From assembly GCA_900553755.1 (NCBI GenBank), contig USEX01000009.1, forward strand, positions 1-43,192: DNA of 43,192 nucleotides, read 5' to 3'. Source of the stretch: an uncultured Clostridium sp. Its GTDB lineage: Bacteria; Bacillota; Clostridia; TANB77; CAG-508. The position numbers and the translations under genes were made by a program. Each line of letters starts with the position of its first letter. Position 1 is the stretch's first letter. The notes below the pieces were generated by a model. It did no database searches and was not told the DNA's origin. It was given only the letters and a program-made list of their open reading frames with translations. Shown piece by piece: positions 43,041-43,192 of the stretch.

Positions 43041-43192
43041 CAAATAAATAATAAATAAAAAAATAAAATAAATTTAATTAATTTATTTATATATTAATTA
43101 TTAATAAATTAATTAATAATAAAAAATAAATAATTAATTATTTAAAATTAATTATTAATTAAATAATAAAAATAAATAATTAATTAAAAAAA
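43041..43192. repeat. Nearly pure A/T tail
   Basis: After C at 43041 the remaining bases are only A and T, with many overlapping TTAATTAA and AATTAATT words. No gene or regulatory site can be supported. The window ends inside it. Confidence 0.9.

Overview
The window is a low-GC, gene-dense segment around the chromosomal replication origin of a Gram-positive bacterium, most likely an uncultured, spore-forming member of the Clostridia (Bacillota). The reasons are the AT-rich codon use (AGA for Arg, heavy AAA/ATA), the rpmH-dnaA-dnaN-recF-gyrB-gyrA core flanked by rnpA-yidD-yidC-jag-mnmE-mnmG-rsmG-parA-parB, the sporulation genes spmA/spmB and a GerMN-domain gene, an AbrB/SpoVT-type regulator, and a giant tandem acyl-CoA dehydratase activase. 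Species-level assignment is not possible from the sequence alone.

Layout. 1-6.3 kb: 3' part of murA, walJ-like hydrolase, rlmH, then (minus) spmB/spmA, (plus) an AbrB-type regulator, (minus) rsmI, a TrmN6-like methyltransferase and a GerMN lipoprotein-like gene. 6.5-10.7 kb: the 1418-aa activase, carrying a parS-like sequence. 11-21.7 kb, all minus: gyrA, a three-gene block with a VirB4-type conjugation ATPase, then gyrB, recF and dnaN. Between the VirB4 block and gyrB lies about 0.7 kb without a gene, in which I see a plus-strand candidate structured RNA (about 17022-17412) with its own promoter and terminator. 21.7-23.5 kb: bipartite oriC. DnaA-box clusters lie on both sides of dnaA, and six DnaA-trios sit beside the dnaA-dnaN cluster. 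23.6-32.6 kb, plus: rpmH (44 codons) to parB and a DUF4446 gene. 32.7-32.9 kb: two tRNA-Ser genes. 32.9-38.3 kb, minus: a second type IV secretion block (VirD4, VirB2, VirB6, VirB3-like) followed by the helicase-loading genes dnaD and dnaC; dnaC is interrupted by a +1 frameshift. 38.5-43 kb: a DUF1858 protein, tRNA-Lys/Glu/Thr, an SDR reductase, a carbohydrate-binding protein, an XRE-S24 regulator, a VanW protein and a second tRNA-Lys, then an almost pure A/T tail.

How it fits together. Most genes serve replication initiation, topology, segregation, tRNA/rRNA modification and membrane-protein insertion, as is usual near oriC. What does not fit is the set of type IV secretion components (coupling ATPase, VirB4 in two pieces, pilin, VirB6, VirB3-like) split between two places around the origin, with no relaxase, integrase or attachment sites visible. 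It looks like a resident chromosomal T4SS, not an integrated element. Several of its genes have start sites where the only canonical start codon overlaps the Shine-Dalgarno sequence or is absent. The other strong leads are the unassigned RNA next to gyrB, the dnaC frameshift at CGG-TAA, and a Shine-Dalgarno-masking hairpin ahead of a small ORF downstream of gyrA.
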